DNA of 31,623 nucleotides from the NCBI GenBank assembly GCA_910588555.1, contig CAJUPC010000024.1:1-31623 (forward strand), read 5' to 3'. The notes beneath the pieces were generated by a model that saw only the letters and a list, made by a program, of their open reading frames with translations, did no database searches and had not been told where the DNA came from. Below, piece by piece: positions 14,490-23,395 of the stretch; within the stretch, counting starts at the first letter, position 1, and the number at the start of each line of letters is the position of its first letter. A program made the translations under genes and the position numbers. The DNA is from Candidatus Gastranaerophilales bacterium. Lineage in GTDB: Bacteria > Cyanobacteriota > Vampirovibrionia > Gastranaerophilales > Gastranaerophilaceae.

Positions 14490-16199
14490 TTATGCTAACG
14501 CATTTCTAACTGCTTCGTTGAAAATAATTCTTCCTGCAGTTGTTTCAAGTCTTTCGCCTTGTTCATCTCTTACAACGATTTTATCGTGAAGATCAATTAC
14601 ACCGACTTCAAGAGCTGAAATTGCATCCTGGAAGTTGTAGAAGTAGCCTTTCGGATCCATTTCAGGATTTTTCAGGATAGTCAGGTAATACATACCGAGG
14701 ACCATATCCTGTGTAGGTGTGATAATCGGTTTACCTGTTGCAGGAGCCAAAATGTTGTTAGTAGCTAACATTAACATTCTTGCTTCTGTTTGAGCTTCGA
14801 TTGATAAAGGTACGTGAACAGCCATTTGGTCACCGTCGAAGTCAGCGTTAAACGCTGTACATACCAACGGGTGTAACTGAATTGCACGGCCTTCTACCAA
14901 TTTCGGTTCAAATGCCTGAATACCTAATCTGTGAAGAGTCGGGGCACGGTTTAGTAAAACCGGGTGTCCGTCGATTACTTCTTCTAATATATCCCAAACG
15001 ATTGCTTCGGAGCGTTCAATTTTTTTCTTAGCTGATTTAATGTTTTGAACATATCCGCGTTCAATCAATTTGTTTACAACAAACGGTTTGAATAATTCAA
15101 TTGCCATTTCTTTCGGCAAACCGCACTGGTTCAATTTTAATTGAGGACCAACAACGATTACTGAACGGCCTGAGTAGTCAACACGTTTACCTAACAAGTT
15201 TTGACGGAAACGACCTTGTTTACCTTCAATAATGTTAGATAATGATTTTAACGCTCTATTGTTAGGACCAACAACTGTACGTCCTCTTCTGCCGTTATCA
15301 ATCAACGCGTCAACAGCTTCCTGTAACATACGTTTTTCGTTTCTAACGATAATTTCAGGTGCACCCATTTCCAAAAGTCTTTGTAAACGGTTGTTTCTGT
15401 TGATTACACGTCTGTACAAGTCGTTCAAGTCAGATGTTGCAAAACGTCCGCCGTCTAACTGTACCATAGGTCTTAAATCCGGAGGAGTAACAGGAAGTAC
15501 ATCCATAATCATCCAGGTCGGATCTGTTTCTGATGAAATTAAGCTGTCTAATAGTCTTAGACGTTTAATTAATTTGCTTTTCTTTTGTACTGAATTTACA
15601 GTACCTGCAAGTTCTGTTCTGATTTCTTCTGCAAGTTCTTTTGTATTTACTTCAGATAAAAGTTCTTTAATAGCTTCTGCACCGATACCTACTTTTAGTT
15701 CAGAATCTTCGTGTTCAGCCATATAATCTTCATATTCTTCTTCTGATAAAAGCTGTAATTTTTTGAATTCGCTTTCACCCGGATTTAGAACAACATAGTT
15801 ATTGAAATAAATAACCTGTTCCAAATCTTTCAAAGTCATATCAAGAAGTAAGCCCAAATATGACGGTATACCTTTCAAAAACCAGATATGAGAAACAGGT
15901 GCTGCTAGTTTAATATGACCCATTCTCTGACGTCTTACTTTTGAATCGGTAACTTCAACGCCGCAGCGTTCGCAGATGATACCTTTGTGTCTTACTCTTT
16001 TGTATTTACCGCAATAGCATTCCCAATCTTTTGATGGTCCGAAAATTCTTTCGCAGAAAAGACCGTCGCGTTCAGGTTTTAATGTACGGTAATTGATTGT
16101 TTCCGGTTTAGTAACTTCGCCGTAAGACCATTTAAGTATTCTTTCCGGTGAAGCGATACTAATTCGTATATAGTCAAAATAATCTATGCTTGTTGACAT
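14490..16199 (-). CDS. rpoC1: DNA-directed RNA polymerase subunit gamma (RpoC1, N-terminal part of beta-prime)
   Basis: 569 aa. It carries the clamp and catalytic core of split beta-prime. The N-terminal Zn site is Cys61, Cys63, Cys76 and Cys79 (CYCGKYK, ICERCGVEV). The active-site Mg triad lies in NADFDGDQMAVH (451-462). Bridge-adjacent GKRVDYSGRSVIVVGP and RAPTLHRLGIQAFEP are intact. It ends at TAGRIIFNEAVRNALA, where a fused RpoC would continue. ATG 16199 has AGGAG about 10 nt upstream. It follows rpoB by 62 bp (with a stem-loop) and precedes rpoC2 by 80 bp. The split order is characteristic of cyanobacteria and plastids. Confidence 0.97.
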   Translation of the reverse strand: MSTSIDYFDYIRISIASPERILKWSYGEVTKPETINYRTLKPERDGLFCERIFGPSKDWECYCGKYKRVRHKGIICERCGVEVTDSKVRRQRMGHIKLAAPVSHIWFLKGIPSYLGLLLDMTLKDLEQVIYFNNYVVLNPGESEFKKLQLLSEEEYEDYMAEHEDSELKVGIGAEAIKELLSEVNTKELAEEIRTELAGTVNSVQKKSKLIKRLRLLDSLISSETDPTWMIMDVLPVTPPDLRPMVQLDGGRFATSDLNDLYRRVINRNNRLQRLLEMGAPEIIVRNEKRMLQEAVDALIDNGRRGRTVVGPNNRALKSLSNIIEGKQGRFRQNLLGKRVDYSGRSVIVVGPQLKLNQCGLPKEMAIELFKPFVVNKLIERGYVQNIKSAKKKIERSEAIVWDILEEVIDGHPVLLNRAPTLHRLGIQAFEPKLVEGRAIQLHPLVCTAFNADFDGDQMAVHVPLSIEAQTEARMLMLATNNILAPATGKPIITPTQDMVLGMYYLTILKNPEMDPKGYFYNFQDAISALEVGVIDLHDKIVVRDEQGERLETTAGRIIFNEAVRNALA

Positions 16200-16223
16200 T
16201 ATTTAGTTTCTCCTTTTTTTATC

Positions 16224-16248
16224 GGAAAGAGGAAAACTTCCTCTTTCC
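16224..16248 (-). other. Perfect 11-bp stem-loop between rpoB and rpoC1
   Basis: GGAAAGAGGAA (16224-16234) and TTCCTCTTTCC (16238-16248) with a 3-nt loop. On the transcribed strand it is followed by GAT and an A run, not Ts, so it is not an intrinsic terminator. It lies just before the rpoC1 ribosome site and could be an RNase processing site, a stabiliser or a translation-modulating hairpin. Confidence 0.75.
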
Positions 16249-16261
16249 ATATAAATTATTA

Positions 16262-19200
16262 TTAAATATCTCCGAATGTAGTCGGTGTTTCAAAGAAATT
16301 GATGTTTAAAAGTTCTGAATCCATATCTGATAGAACTCTTCTTGGAGCTGATTTTCTCAAATCATCCATATCTGTCATCAAATCAACTTCTACACCGTCT
16401 TTTTTCGCTACCGTAATATCCAAACCGATACTTTGCAGTTCTCTTACAAGTACTTTGAACGATTCAGGAATACCCGGTCTTGGAATATTGTCGCCTTTAA
16501 CGATTGCTTCGTATGCTCTGTTACGTCCGTTAACATCATCTGATTTGATTGTCAACATTTCTTGAAGAGTATAAGCAGCACCGTAAGCTTCCAACGCCCA
16601 AACTTCCATCTCACCAAATCTTTGACCGCCGAATTGAGCTTTACCGCCAAGAGGCTGTTGTGTAACAAGTGAGTAAGGACCTGTAGAACGAGCGTGGATT
16701 TTGTCGTCTACAAGGTGGACAAGTTTCAAGATGTAAGATAAACCAACTGCAACAGGTTCGTCAAATTTTTCACCTGTACGTCCGTCGATAAGTCTTACTT
16801 TACCTGATGGTTCAACCCAATCGCAGCCTGAAGCTTTAATACCTTTAAGTAATTCTTCTTTAGTAGCTCTTTCTGATTGGTTGTCACCGTATCTTTCGTC
16901 AAATGACGGAGTTTCATAGTAGTTGCCGCTCAAGTATGCAGCCAAACCGAGTAATAATTCATAAGTTTGACCTACGTTCATACGAGAAGGTACACCAAGT
17001 GGGTTCAATACGATATCAACAGGTGTTCCGTCAGGAAGGAAAGGCATATCTTCTTTTGGAAGAATTCTTGATACGATACCTTTGTTACCGTGACGACCTG
17101 AAAGTTTATCACCTACAGAAACTTTACGTTTTTGAGCGATGTAAACTCTGATTACTGTATTAGCACCAGGTGGTAATTCGTCGCCTTTTTCTCTGTCAAA
17201 TACTTTAACGTCGAGTACGCGGCCGCCTTCACCGTGAGGAACTCTTAATGAGTTGTCTTTTACATCTCTTGCTTTTTCAGCAAAGATTGCGCGTAAAAGT
17301 TTTTCTTCCGGCGGATGTTCAGATTCACCTTTCGGTGTAACTTTACCTACCAATATATCGTCTGCGTAAACTCTTGCACCGATACGAACAATACCGCGTT
17401 CATCAAGGTGTCTCAAAGCATCTTCTGAAACATTCGGAATTTCACGGGTAATTTCTTCAGGTCCGAGTTTAGTTTGACGAGCGTCTATTTCTAGTTTTTC
17501 AATGTGAACTGATGTGAAGATGTCATCGTGAACGCATCTTTCTGAAAGCAAGATAGCATCCTCGTAGTTATAACCTTCCCAAGGCATATACGCAACGATT
17601 ACGTTTTTACCTAATGAAAGTTCTCCGCAGTTTGTAGAAGCACCGTCAGCGATTACGTCGCCTTCTTTAACCTTGTCGCCTTCATGTACCAAAGGTTTTT
17701 GGTTAATACAAGTGTCCTGGTTACTTCTTACATATTTCATTAATGTATGAACATGAGGTTTGTTATTGATATCGCGGATGATAATTTCTTCACCAACAAC
17801 TCTTTCAACAACACCGTCGCAGTCAGATACGATAACCATACCTGAGTCTTTTGCTGCTCGTTTTTCCATACCTGTACCGACAACCGGTCTTTGAGTAATC
17901 AAAAGAGGTACAGATTGACGCTGCATGTTTGAACCCATAAGTGCACGGTTCGCGTCATCGTGTTCGATGAACGGAATTAATGATGTCGCAACAGAGATGA
18001 TTTGGATTGGTGATACCCCAACGAAGTCAACTCTTTTTGATTCGCCCATTGTGAACTCTGATCTGTAACGAACAGGTACATATTCATCTTTAATTGTATT
18101 ATCAGGATTTAACTGAATATCAGCAGGAGCGCAACGGAAATCTTCGTCTTCGTCTGCTGTCATGTAAACTACTTCGTCTGTTACTTTTCCGTCTTTAACA
18201 ACAAAGAACGGAGCTTCAACAAAGCCGTAGTCATTAACTTTTGCGTGAGTAGCCAATGAACCGATAAGACCTGCGTTCGGACCTTCAGGAGTTTCAATAG
18301 GACAAATACGTCCGTAGTGTGAAGGGTGAATGTCACGAACTGCAAAACCTGCGCGTTCTCTCATCAAACCGCCCGGTCCTAATGCTGAAATACGTCTTTT
18401 GTGAGTTAATTCAGCCAACGGGTTAATTTGGTCCATGAACTGTGATAACTGTGATGAACCGAAGAATTCTTTTAATGAAGCAACCAGCGGTTTTGTGTTC
18501 AATAAGTTCAACGGAGTTAATGTTTCAGAATCTTGCAAAGTCATTCTTTCTTTAACAATTCTTTCAATTCTTGAAAGACCAACTCTGAATTGGTTCTGTA
18601 ACAATTCGCCTACCGAACGAATTCTTCTGTTTCCTAAGTGGTCAATATCATCAACTGTTCCTTCGTCGTATGTCAAATTGATTAAGTATTCGATTGATGC
18701 AACGATATCTTGAACGGTTAATGTTCTCTGGTTTTTAGGAATGTTCAAGTTCAATTTTTTGTTTAATTTATAACGACCTACACGTCCGATATCGTATTTC
18801 TTTTCATCAAAGAAACGAGCTTCCAATATAGAACGTCCGCCTGCTGCTGATGCAGGGTCGCCGGGTCTTAATTTTTTATAAACTTCGATTAAAGCTTCAT
18901 CGGTTGTTTCTGCAGTATCTTTATCCAAAGTTTTCTTCAAGAAATCAAAGTGAGTGAATAAAGATTCCATTTCAGAAACAGTAATACCCATAGCTTTCAA
19001 TAAAGTTGTTGCTAAGATTTTTCTGTTTTTGTCGATTTTAACATAAATCAAATCGTTAGAATCTGTTTCAATTTTCAACCATGCACCGCGGTTCGGAATC
19101 ATAGTTGCGTTGTATAAACGTTTACCTGCGGGAGATACTTCACGTTTGAAGTAAACGCCCGGAGAACGGACGATTTGAGAAACGATTACACGTTCCGCAC

Positions 19201-19579
19201 CGTTTACAATGAAAGTACCTTTGTCAGTCATTGTCGGAATATCGCCGATGTAAACTTCCTGTTCTTTGATTTCACCGCTGTCACGGTTTACAAGTCTTAC
19301 CATAACGCGCAATTGTTTTGCGTAAGTTGCGTCATGGATTCTTGCTTCTTCAATAGTATACTTTGCATTGTCGAAAGTATAGTTTGGCAGGAAGTGCAAT
19401 TCAAGTCTGCCTGTATAGTCTTTAATCGGAGAGAAAGAAAGTAATTCTTCTTTCAAGCCTTCTTTTAAAAACCATTCAAACGATTTTTTCTGCACTTCAA
19501 TAAGGTCCGGTAAATCATCCAAACGAGTATGAGGAATACCCATTGGTGTTACTCTTTCTGCATATTTTGTGTTAGACAT
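16262..19579 (-). CDS. rpoB: DNA-directed RNA polymerase subunit beta
   Basis: 1105 aa, the short cyanobacterial-type length. It forms the pincer, fork loop and rifamycin pocket of RNA polymerase. The rif region GSSQLSQFMDQINPLAEL followed by THKRRISALGPGGL keeps the Gln, Asp, His and Ser contact residues, so the sequence looks wild type for rifampicin. Downstream GRICPIETPEGPNAGLI and the C-terminal KAQFGGQRFGEMEVWALEAY are canonical. GAGGTG lies 7 nt before ATG 19579. It is the first gene of rpoB-rpoC1-rpoC2; no rplJ or rplL lies immediately upstream. It has a probable promoter at 19814-19841 and hence a leader of about 230 nt. Confidence 0.98.
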   Translation of the reverse strand: MSNTKYAERVTPMGIPHTRLDDLPDLIEVQKKSFEWFLKEGLKEELLSFSPIKDYTGRLELHFLPNYTFDNAKYTIEEARIHDATYAKQLRVMVRLVNRDSGEIKEQEVYIGDIPTMTDKGTFIVNGAERVIVSQIVRSPGVYFKREVSPAGKRLYNATMIPNRGAWLKIETDSNDLIYVKIDKNRKILATTLLKAMGITVSEMESLFTHFDFLKKTLDKDTAETTDEALIEVYKKLRPGDPASAAGGRSILEARFFDEKKYDIGRVGRYKLNKKLNLNIPKNQRTLTVQDIVASIEYLINLTYDEGTVDDIDHLGNRRIRSVGELLQNQFRVGLSRIERIVKERMTLQDSETLTPLNLLNTKPLVASLKEFFGSSQLSQFMDQINPLAELTHKRRISALGPGGLMRERAGFAVRDIHPSHYGRICPIETPEGPNAGLIGSLATHAKVNDYGFVEAPFFVVKDGKVTDEVVYMTADEDEDFRCAPADIQLNPDNTIKDEYVPVRYRSEFTMGESKRVDFVGVSPIQIISVATSLIPFIEHDDANRALMGSNMQRQSVPLLITQRPVVGTGMEKRAAKDSGMVIVSDCDGVVERVVGEEIIIRDINNKPHVHTLMKYVRSNQDTCINQKPLVHEGDKVKEGDVIADGASTNCGELSLGKNVIVAYMPWEGYNYEDAILLSERCVHDDIFTSVHIEKLEIDARQTKLGPEEITREIPNVSEDALRHLDERGIVRIGARVYADDILVGKVTPKGESEHPPEEKLLRAIFAEKARDVKDNSLRVPHGEGGRVLDVKVFDREKGDELPPGANTVIRVYIAQKRKVSVGDKLSGRHGNKGIVSRILPKEDMPFLPDGTPVDIVLNPLGVPSRMNVGQTYELLLGLAAYLSGNYYETPSFDERYGDNQSERATKEELLKGIKASGCDWVEPSGKVRLIDGRTGEKFDEPVAVGLSYILKLVHLVDDKIHARSTGPYSLVTQQPLGGKAQFGGQRFGEMEVWALEAYGAAYTLQEMLTIKSDDVNGRNRAYEAIVKGDNIPRPGIPESFKVLVRELQSIGLDITVAKKDGVEVDLMTDMDDLRKSAPRRVLSDMDSELLNINFFETPTTFGDI

Positions 19580-19764
19580 TAATTCACCTCGTCTATGTGT
19601 ACGTACTATATAAAAATTGTATTTATTTCATTTTTCTCCCGAAAAGCTTGACTATGTTTGACATTTCGAGGGTGGTTGAAAATTTATTACAATTTAGAAA
19701 TCTAACTTAAGGCTGTAAACCTTTCATTCTACTGCGTTTCAGCTGAATGAATTTTTCATACTTT

Positions 19765-19805
19765 ACTTAAATTTGGGCATAGTACACCTAACTTAAATTT
19801 AGCAT
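19765..19805. repeat. Direct repeat in the rpoB leader
   Basis: ACTTAAATTTGGGCAT (19765-19780) and ACTTAAATTTAGCAT (19791-19805) are 26 bp apart, just downstream of the predicted rpoB transcription start. A shorter AACTTAA occurs again near 19704-19710. Spacing near 2.5 helical turns could suit a regulator, but no family is recognised. Confidence 0.5.
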
Positions 19806-19813
19806 GTTACTTA

Positions 19814-19841
19814 ATCATAATACATCAAAATTATTCGTCAA
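19814..19841 (-). promoter_or_regulatory. Candidate promoter of the rpoB-rpoC1-rpoC2 operon
   Basis: On the minus strand TTGACG (19841-19836) and TATGAT (19819-19814) are separated by 16 bp, both one base from consensus. A start near 19807 would give a leader of about 230 nt. The 410-bp gap 19580-19989 holds this promoter, the direct repeat at 19765-19805, and a TTACAAA/TTTGTAA dyad at 19882-19899 nearer the divergent gene; I see no gene in it. Confidence 0.65.
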
Positions 19842-19989
19842 GAAAATATCGGTTATTTTAAAAAAATATGTTAATTTATTGTTACAAAGAGTTTTGTAAT
19901 GGTGAAAAGTTGTGGTATGAGTGCCTTTGACTGTCAAGACTGGTTATAAAATTTTTTCGTTGTATTATGTATTCAGAAACGAGGGAATT

Positions 19990-20628
19990 ATGAAAAAAAT
20001 AATAATTTTAGTGTGTATATTTTTGCTTGGAAAAGCTGCATTTTCAGCGGATATAGAGCAGACAATAATTAAAGAAAATACCCCTGCTCCGATTGTTTTG
20101 ACAGGCAATCTTGTTTTTGATTGGCTTGATATTTCTCAAATTCAGAGGGATGAAGTTATTGAAAAATACAAATCAGAACTTTTTGGCGAAGATACTATAT
20201 ATAAATATGATAAAAAAGGCTTTAAAGAGGAATACAAAGACTTTCTGAAAGATAATGACTACAAAAGGCATTATATGCTTGTTTCAAATAACGTAACCGA
20301 AACTGATACTGAAAATCTATGCGGATTTTACAGAAAAAAACTCTTAATCAGTTATGCAATCCAATATAAAAATGATTTGAGAACAGTCTATTATTATGAC
20401 GCGTTAGGGAAACTAAGATATGTGGACAAATTCTCAGAAAACTATCCAAATTTCCCGTATATGTCGAAACAATATCGCGCTAACGGAACTCTAGTCAGTG
20501 CAATATATTTTATGTCGCATGACATGCAATATATGTATAACTCTGATAAATCATTTAAAGGCGCGTGGTACAAAGATAAAATGTATGACTCACGTGCAAA
20601 ACAAATTTTGACAAGAAATAACTGGTGA
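19990..20628 (+). CDS. Secreted hypothetical protein, 212 aa
   Basis: ATG 19990 follows GAGGGA; the frame is open to 19921, but the signal peptide starts here. Residues 1-20 are a Sec signal (MKKIIILVCIFLLGKAAFSA) with cleavage likely after FSA. The mature part is Tyr/Lys/Asp-rich. Residues about 140-205 have short repeated Tyr/Asn/Gly strands (VYYYDALGKLRYVDKF, QYRANGTLVSAIYF) like the small beta-hairpin repeats of MORN- or YD-type surface proteins. Single Cys, no lipobox. Monocistronic, divergent from rpoB and convergent with the M16 protease. Periplasmic or surface location is inferred; function unknown. Confidence 0.8.
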   Translation: MKKIIILVCIFLLGKAAFSADIEQTIIKENTPAPIVLTGNLVFDWLDISQIQRDEVIEKYKSELFGEDTIYKYDKKGFKEEYKDFLKDNDYKRHYMLVSNNVTETDTENLCGFYRKKLLISYAIQYKNDLRTVYYYDALGKLRYVDKFSENYPNFPYMSKQYRANGTLVSAIYFMSHDMQYMYNSDKSFKGAWYKDKMYDSRAKQILTRNNW

Positions 20629-20640
20629 TTTAATAATGTT

Positions 20641-20664
20641 AAAGCCCGATTTTAATCGGGCTTT
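20641..20664. terminator. Bidirectional terminator overlapping the 3' end of the M16 gene
   Basis: AAAGCCCGAT (20641-20650) and ATCGGGCTTT (20655-20664) form a 10-bp stem with a TTTA loop between convergent genes. The right arm encodes the last codons (Lys-Pro-Asp) of the M16 protease, and its stop codon is in the loop. Confidence 0.8.
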
Positions 20665-23231
20665 ACTATTGATAAAATATATTTGTCATTAAAGTATTTA
20701 TTTGCAACTTCTATAATGTCGCTTTCTGTTACACTGTTTATAAGTTTTACGTATTCATCATCAAACTTGTAGCCTCTGCCTGAAATTTCAAACCAGCCGA
20801 TTGTTGTGGCTTTATCAAGGTTTGTTTCCTGTCCTATAATGTAACGGCCAAGAAGCTTATCTTTTGCTTCCTGTAATTCTTTTGAACTTACAAATTCTTT
20901 TTTAAGTCTGAACACTTCTTCTTGAAGCCTTTTTGTGGCATAGTCAAGGTTTTCGGGATTTGTTCCTATATAGACTATAAATGCACCTTTTAAAACATTT
21001 GGTGCGTATTGCGAACCTAACTGGTAAGCAAGTCCGTCACGGTCGCGAATGTTTTTAAACAGACGAGAACTCATACCGGAACCTAGAAGTGAGTCGATTA
21101 CTTCAAGTGTTGCATATTCTTTTTCGTTTAGTACACCTGATGTTTGCCAGCCCATTATAATCCAGTCTGTTTTAAGGTCTTTTATGCAGGTTGAAACCTT
21201 TTTGCCGACAGCTAATGACGGGATTGAATGCTGTGTGAATTCGAACTTTTCACCCTTTTTATTGTCAAATATTTTAGTGAATTCAGAAAGAGTTTTGTTC
21301 TTGTCAACATTGCCGTTAATTGAAATTACAACATTTTGCGGTGAAAATGCATTTGTATAATAATTTTTTATGTCAGTTGAAGTGATTGTCGGTAATGTTT
21401 TTTCAAGAATTTGATTTGAAACAGAATATGGTGTGTTTTCGTAAATCAATGTTTTATATGTATCAATTGCGACATTTAGCGGAATATCTTTACTTTTTTT
21501 GATAGCGTTAAGTTTATCGTTTCTTGTTTTTTCAATTTCATAATCGTCAAGAGTAGCGTTATTAATTATTTCATCAAGAATTTCAAGTGTTTTACCGTAT
21601 TCGTTTTTTGTTGTAAGAACAGAAATTACGAAACTGTCAGGTTTTACTGACGGAACTATTTTAATTCCGTTATCTTCCAATACTTGAGCAAGTTCAGCGG
21701 ATGAATATTTTTTTGTTCCTTTTGTAATTACAGAAGCTGTAATATTTGCAGTTCCCGCAATTTTTTCAGTAAACTGTCCGCCTTTTGAGAAAATGCTTAT
21801 TGCAACTATATCGTTAATTTCATTTGGAGTTAAAAGCACTGCGGCGCCGTTTGACAATTCATATTTTTGGGTTGTCTTGTTTTCGCTGATTAGTTTTGCG
21901 GGTTTTGTTTCTTTAGTTATGTTTGAAACTTTAACTTCTTTGCAGGCTTCAGGTAGAACTATTGATACTGCACTTTTTTCAATGCCTAAATATTTGTTTG
22001 CGACGCGTTTAACTTCTTCTGCCGTAACTTTTTTGATGTTGTCAAGATAAGTTTCGTAGTATTTTATGTCGTCTGTTGTAACGTATGTGTAGCCGATTTC
22101 GCTTGCAATGTTAGATATTGATTCTCTTTCATAATAAGTATTGCGTTCGATTATGTTTTTTGCAAGACGAAGTTGTTCAGGTGTAACCCCGTTTTTTTGA
22201 ACTTTTAGAATTTCTTCAAAAATTGCGTCTTGAAGTTTTGAGCACTTGTCGGGAGTGAAGTTTGCAGAAACATAAAAAATTCCGTCATCTTTAAAACCAG
22301 TGTTTACTGCTGAGATTGAAGAGGCAAGCTGTTTGCTGTCTTTAATTGTTCTGTAAAATATTGATGAGCGTCCGTCGCCGAGAATTGTTGAGAGAACATC
22401 AAGGGCGTAAGAGTCTTTGTCATCAATTTTTACACCTCTAAACCCGATTAACATATAACCCGATTGAGTGTCTGCGTAAGCTGTTGTTTTAGCTTGAGAT
22501 GTCAGGATTTTTTCTTGCGGATAAATATTTTTTATAGGTTTTTTGTATTCTGCGTTAAAATCTTTTTTTACTTTTTCTATAACAGAAGCACTGTCTACAT
22601 CTCCGACAATTACGGTAATCATATTTGAAGGATTGTAAAATTGGTTGTAGTATTCAAGGATTTTGTCGCGATGAATTGTATTAATTATATCAGCTGTCCC
22701 GATTACTTTTCTTTTGTACGGGTGAGTTGTATAAAGCATTTTTACAAGATTGTCGTATACGAGTGTTTGCGGTGAATTCGCGTCTTTTCTGATTTCTTCA
22801 ATAACGACTTTTCTTTCTTTTTCAAGCTCTTTTCTAGGAATTAGCGGGTGTAAAAGCATATCGGCATGCATTTCGAGAGCTAAATCAAAGTCTTTTGAGG
22901 GAATTGTAATATAATAGTGAGTAAAATCTTTACTTGTTGCGGCATTAGTAATCGCGCCTTTGGTTTCAAGAATTTTGTCAAATTCACCCGGAGCATGGTT
23001 TGTTGTTCCCTTGAAGAACAGATGTTCAAGGAAATGCGAAACTCCGTTATTTTCGTTGTTTTCATTTATTGAACCTGTCTTTATCCAGGTATCAACGGTT
23101 ACAATGGGATTTGTTTTAACTTCTTGAATAACAACAGTTTGTCCGTTATCGAGTTTGTAAACATTAAAATCTGCGGCGTTTACAATGCCTGCAAAAAATA
23201 TTGTTATTAATAAAATCAAAAATTTCTTCAT
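20652..23231 (-). CDS. Secreted two-domain M16 zinc metalloprotease (processing-peptidase family)
   Basis: 859 aa. The signal peptide is residues 1-19 (MKKFLILLITIFFAGIVNA). The first M16 unit (about 22-430) has the inverted zinc motif HFLEH (66-70), with Glu146 in VVIEEIRKD 76 residues after His70, as in active pitrilysin-family enzymes. The second unit (about 450-855) lacks HxxEH (GTANITASVITKGT at that place) but keeps the C-terminal RDGLAYQLG element. The gene therefore fuses an active and an inactive subunit, as in PqqL-like bacterial proteins and unlike two-gene systems. AGGGG is 8 nt before ATG 23231. It probably degrades peptides in the periplasm, next to a peptide-importer operon. 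Confidence 0.92.
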   Translation of the reverse strand: MKKFLILLITIFFAGIVNAADFNVYKLDNGQTVVIQEVKTNPIVTVDTWIKTGSINENNENNGVSHFLEHLFFKGTTNHAPGEFDKILETKGAITNAATSKDFTHYYITIPSKDFDLALEMHADMLLHPLIPRKELEKERKVVIEEIRKDANSPQTLVYDNLVKMLYTTHPYKRKVIGTADIINTIHRDKILEYYNQFYNPSNMITVIVGDVDSASVIEKVKKDFNAEYKKPIKNIYPQEKILTSQAKTTAYADTQSGYMLIGFRGVKIDDKDSYALDVLSTILGDGRSSIFYRTIKDSKQLASSISAVNTGFKDDGIFYVSANFTPDKCSKLQDAIFEEILKVQKNGVTPEQLRLAKNIIERNTYYERESISNIASEIGYTYVTTDDIKYYETYLDNIKKVTAEEVKRVANKYLGIEKSAVSIVLPEACKEVKVSNITKETKPAKLISENKTTQKYELSNGAAVLLTPNEINDIVAISIFSKGGQFTEKIAGTANITASVITKGTKKYSSAELAQVLEDNGIKIVPSVKPDSFVISVLTTKNEYGKTLEILDEIINNATLDDYEIEKTRNDKLNAIKKSKDIPLNVAIDTYKTLIYENTPYSVSNQILEKTLPTITSTDIKNYYTNAFSPQNVVISINGNVDKNKTLSEFTKIFDNKKGEKFEFTQHSIPSLAVGKKVSTCIKDLKTDWIIMGWQTSGVLNEKEYATLEVIDSLLGSGMSSRLFKNIRDRDGLAYQLGSQYAPNVLKGAFIVYIGTNPENLDYATKRLQEEVFRLKKEFVSSKELQEAKDKLLGRYIIGQETNLDKATTIGWFEISGRGYKFDDEYVKLINSVTESDIIEVANKYFNDKYILSIVKPD

Positions 23232-23306
23232 ATTATATCCCCTCTCCTATACTAATATATAATACAATAAAATTTTTAAATCGGAAAAGTGATTATTTTT
23301 TTATAT

Positions 23307-23338
23307 AAAAAGGTGAGAACGCTGTTGCTTTTCCCACC
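23307..23338 (-). terminator. Terminator-like hairpin in the gap upstream of the M16 gene
   Basis: On the minus strand GGTG-GAA-GC and GC-TTC-CACC pair with small internal loops (23338-23312), followed by five Ts (23311-23307). No minus-strand gene lies immediately before it, so it would be either an attenuator in the M16 leader or a stop for antisense transcripts. The 164-bp gap holds no gene. Confidence 0.4.
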
Positions 23339-23395
23339 CTAAAAATTATCCCATAAGGTTATAAACTTAAATTTTGTTTGTGTTATTCTGAAACT

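Noticed and set aside
15232..15726. Long plus-strand frame opposite rpoC1 (and similar frames opposite the kinase-like gene at 6527-7078, the ABC gene at 5900-6493 and rpoB)
   Set aside because: They are antisense shadows of strongly conserved genes, lack ribosome sites, and give Ser/Ile-rich sequences with no domain.
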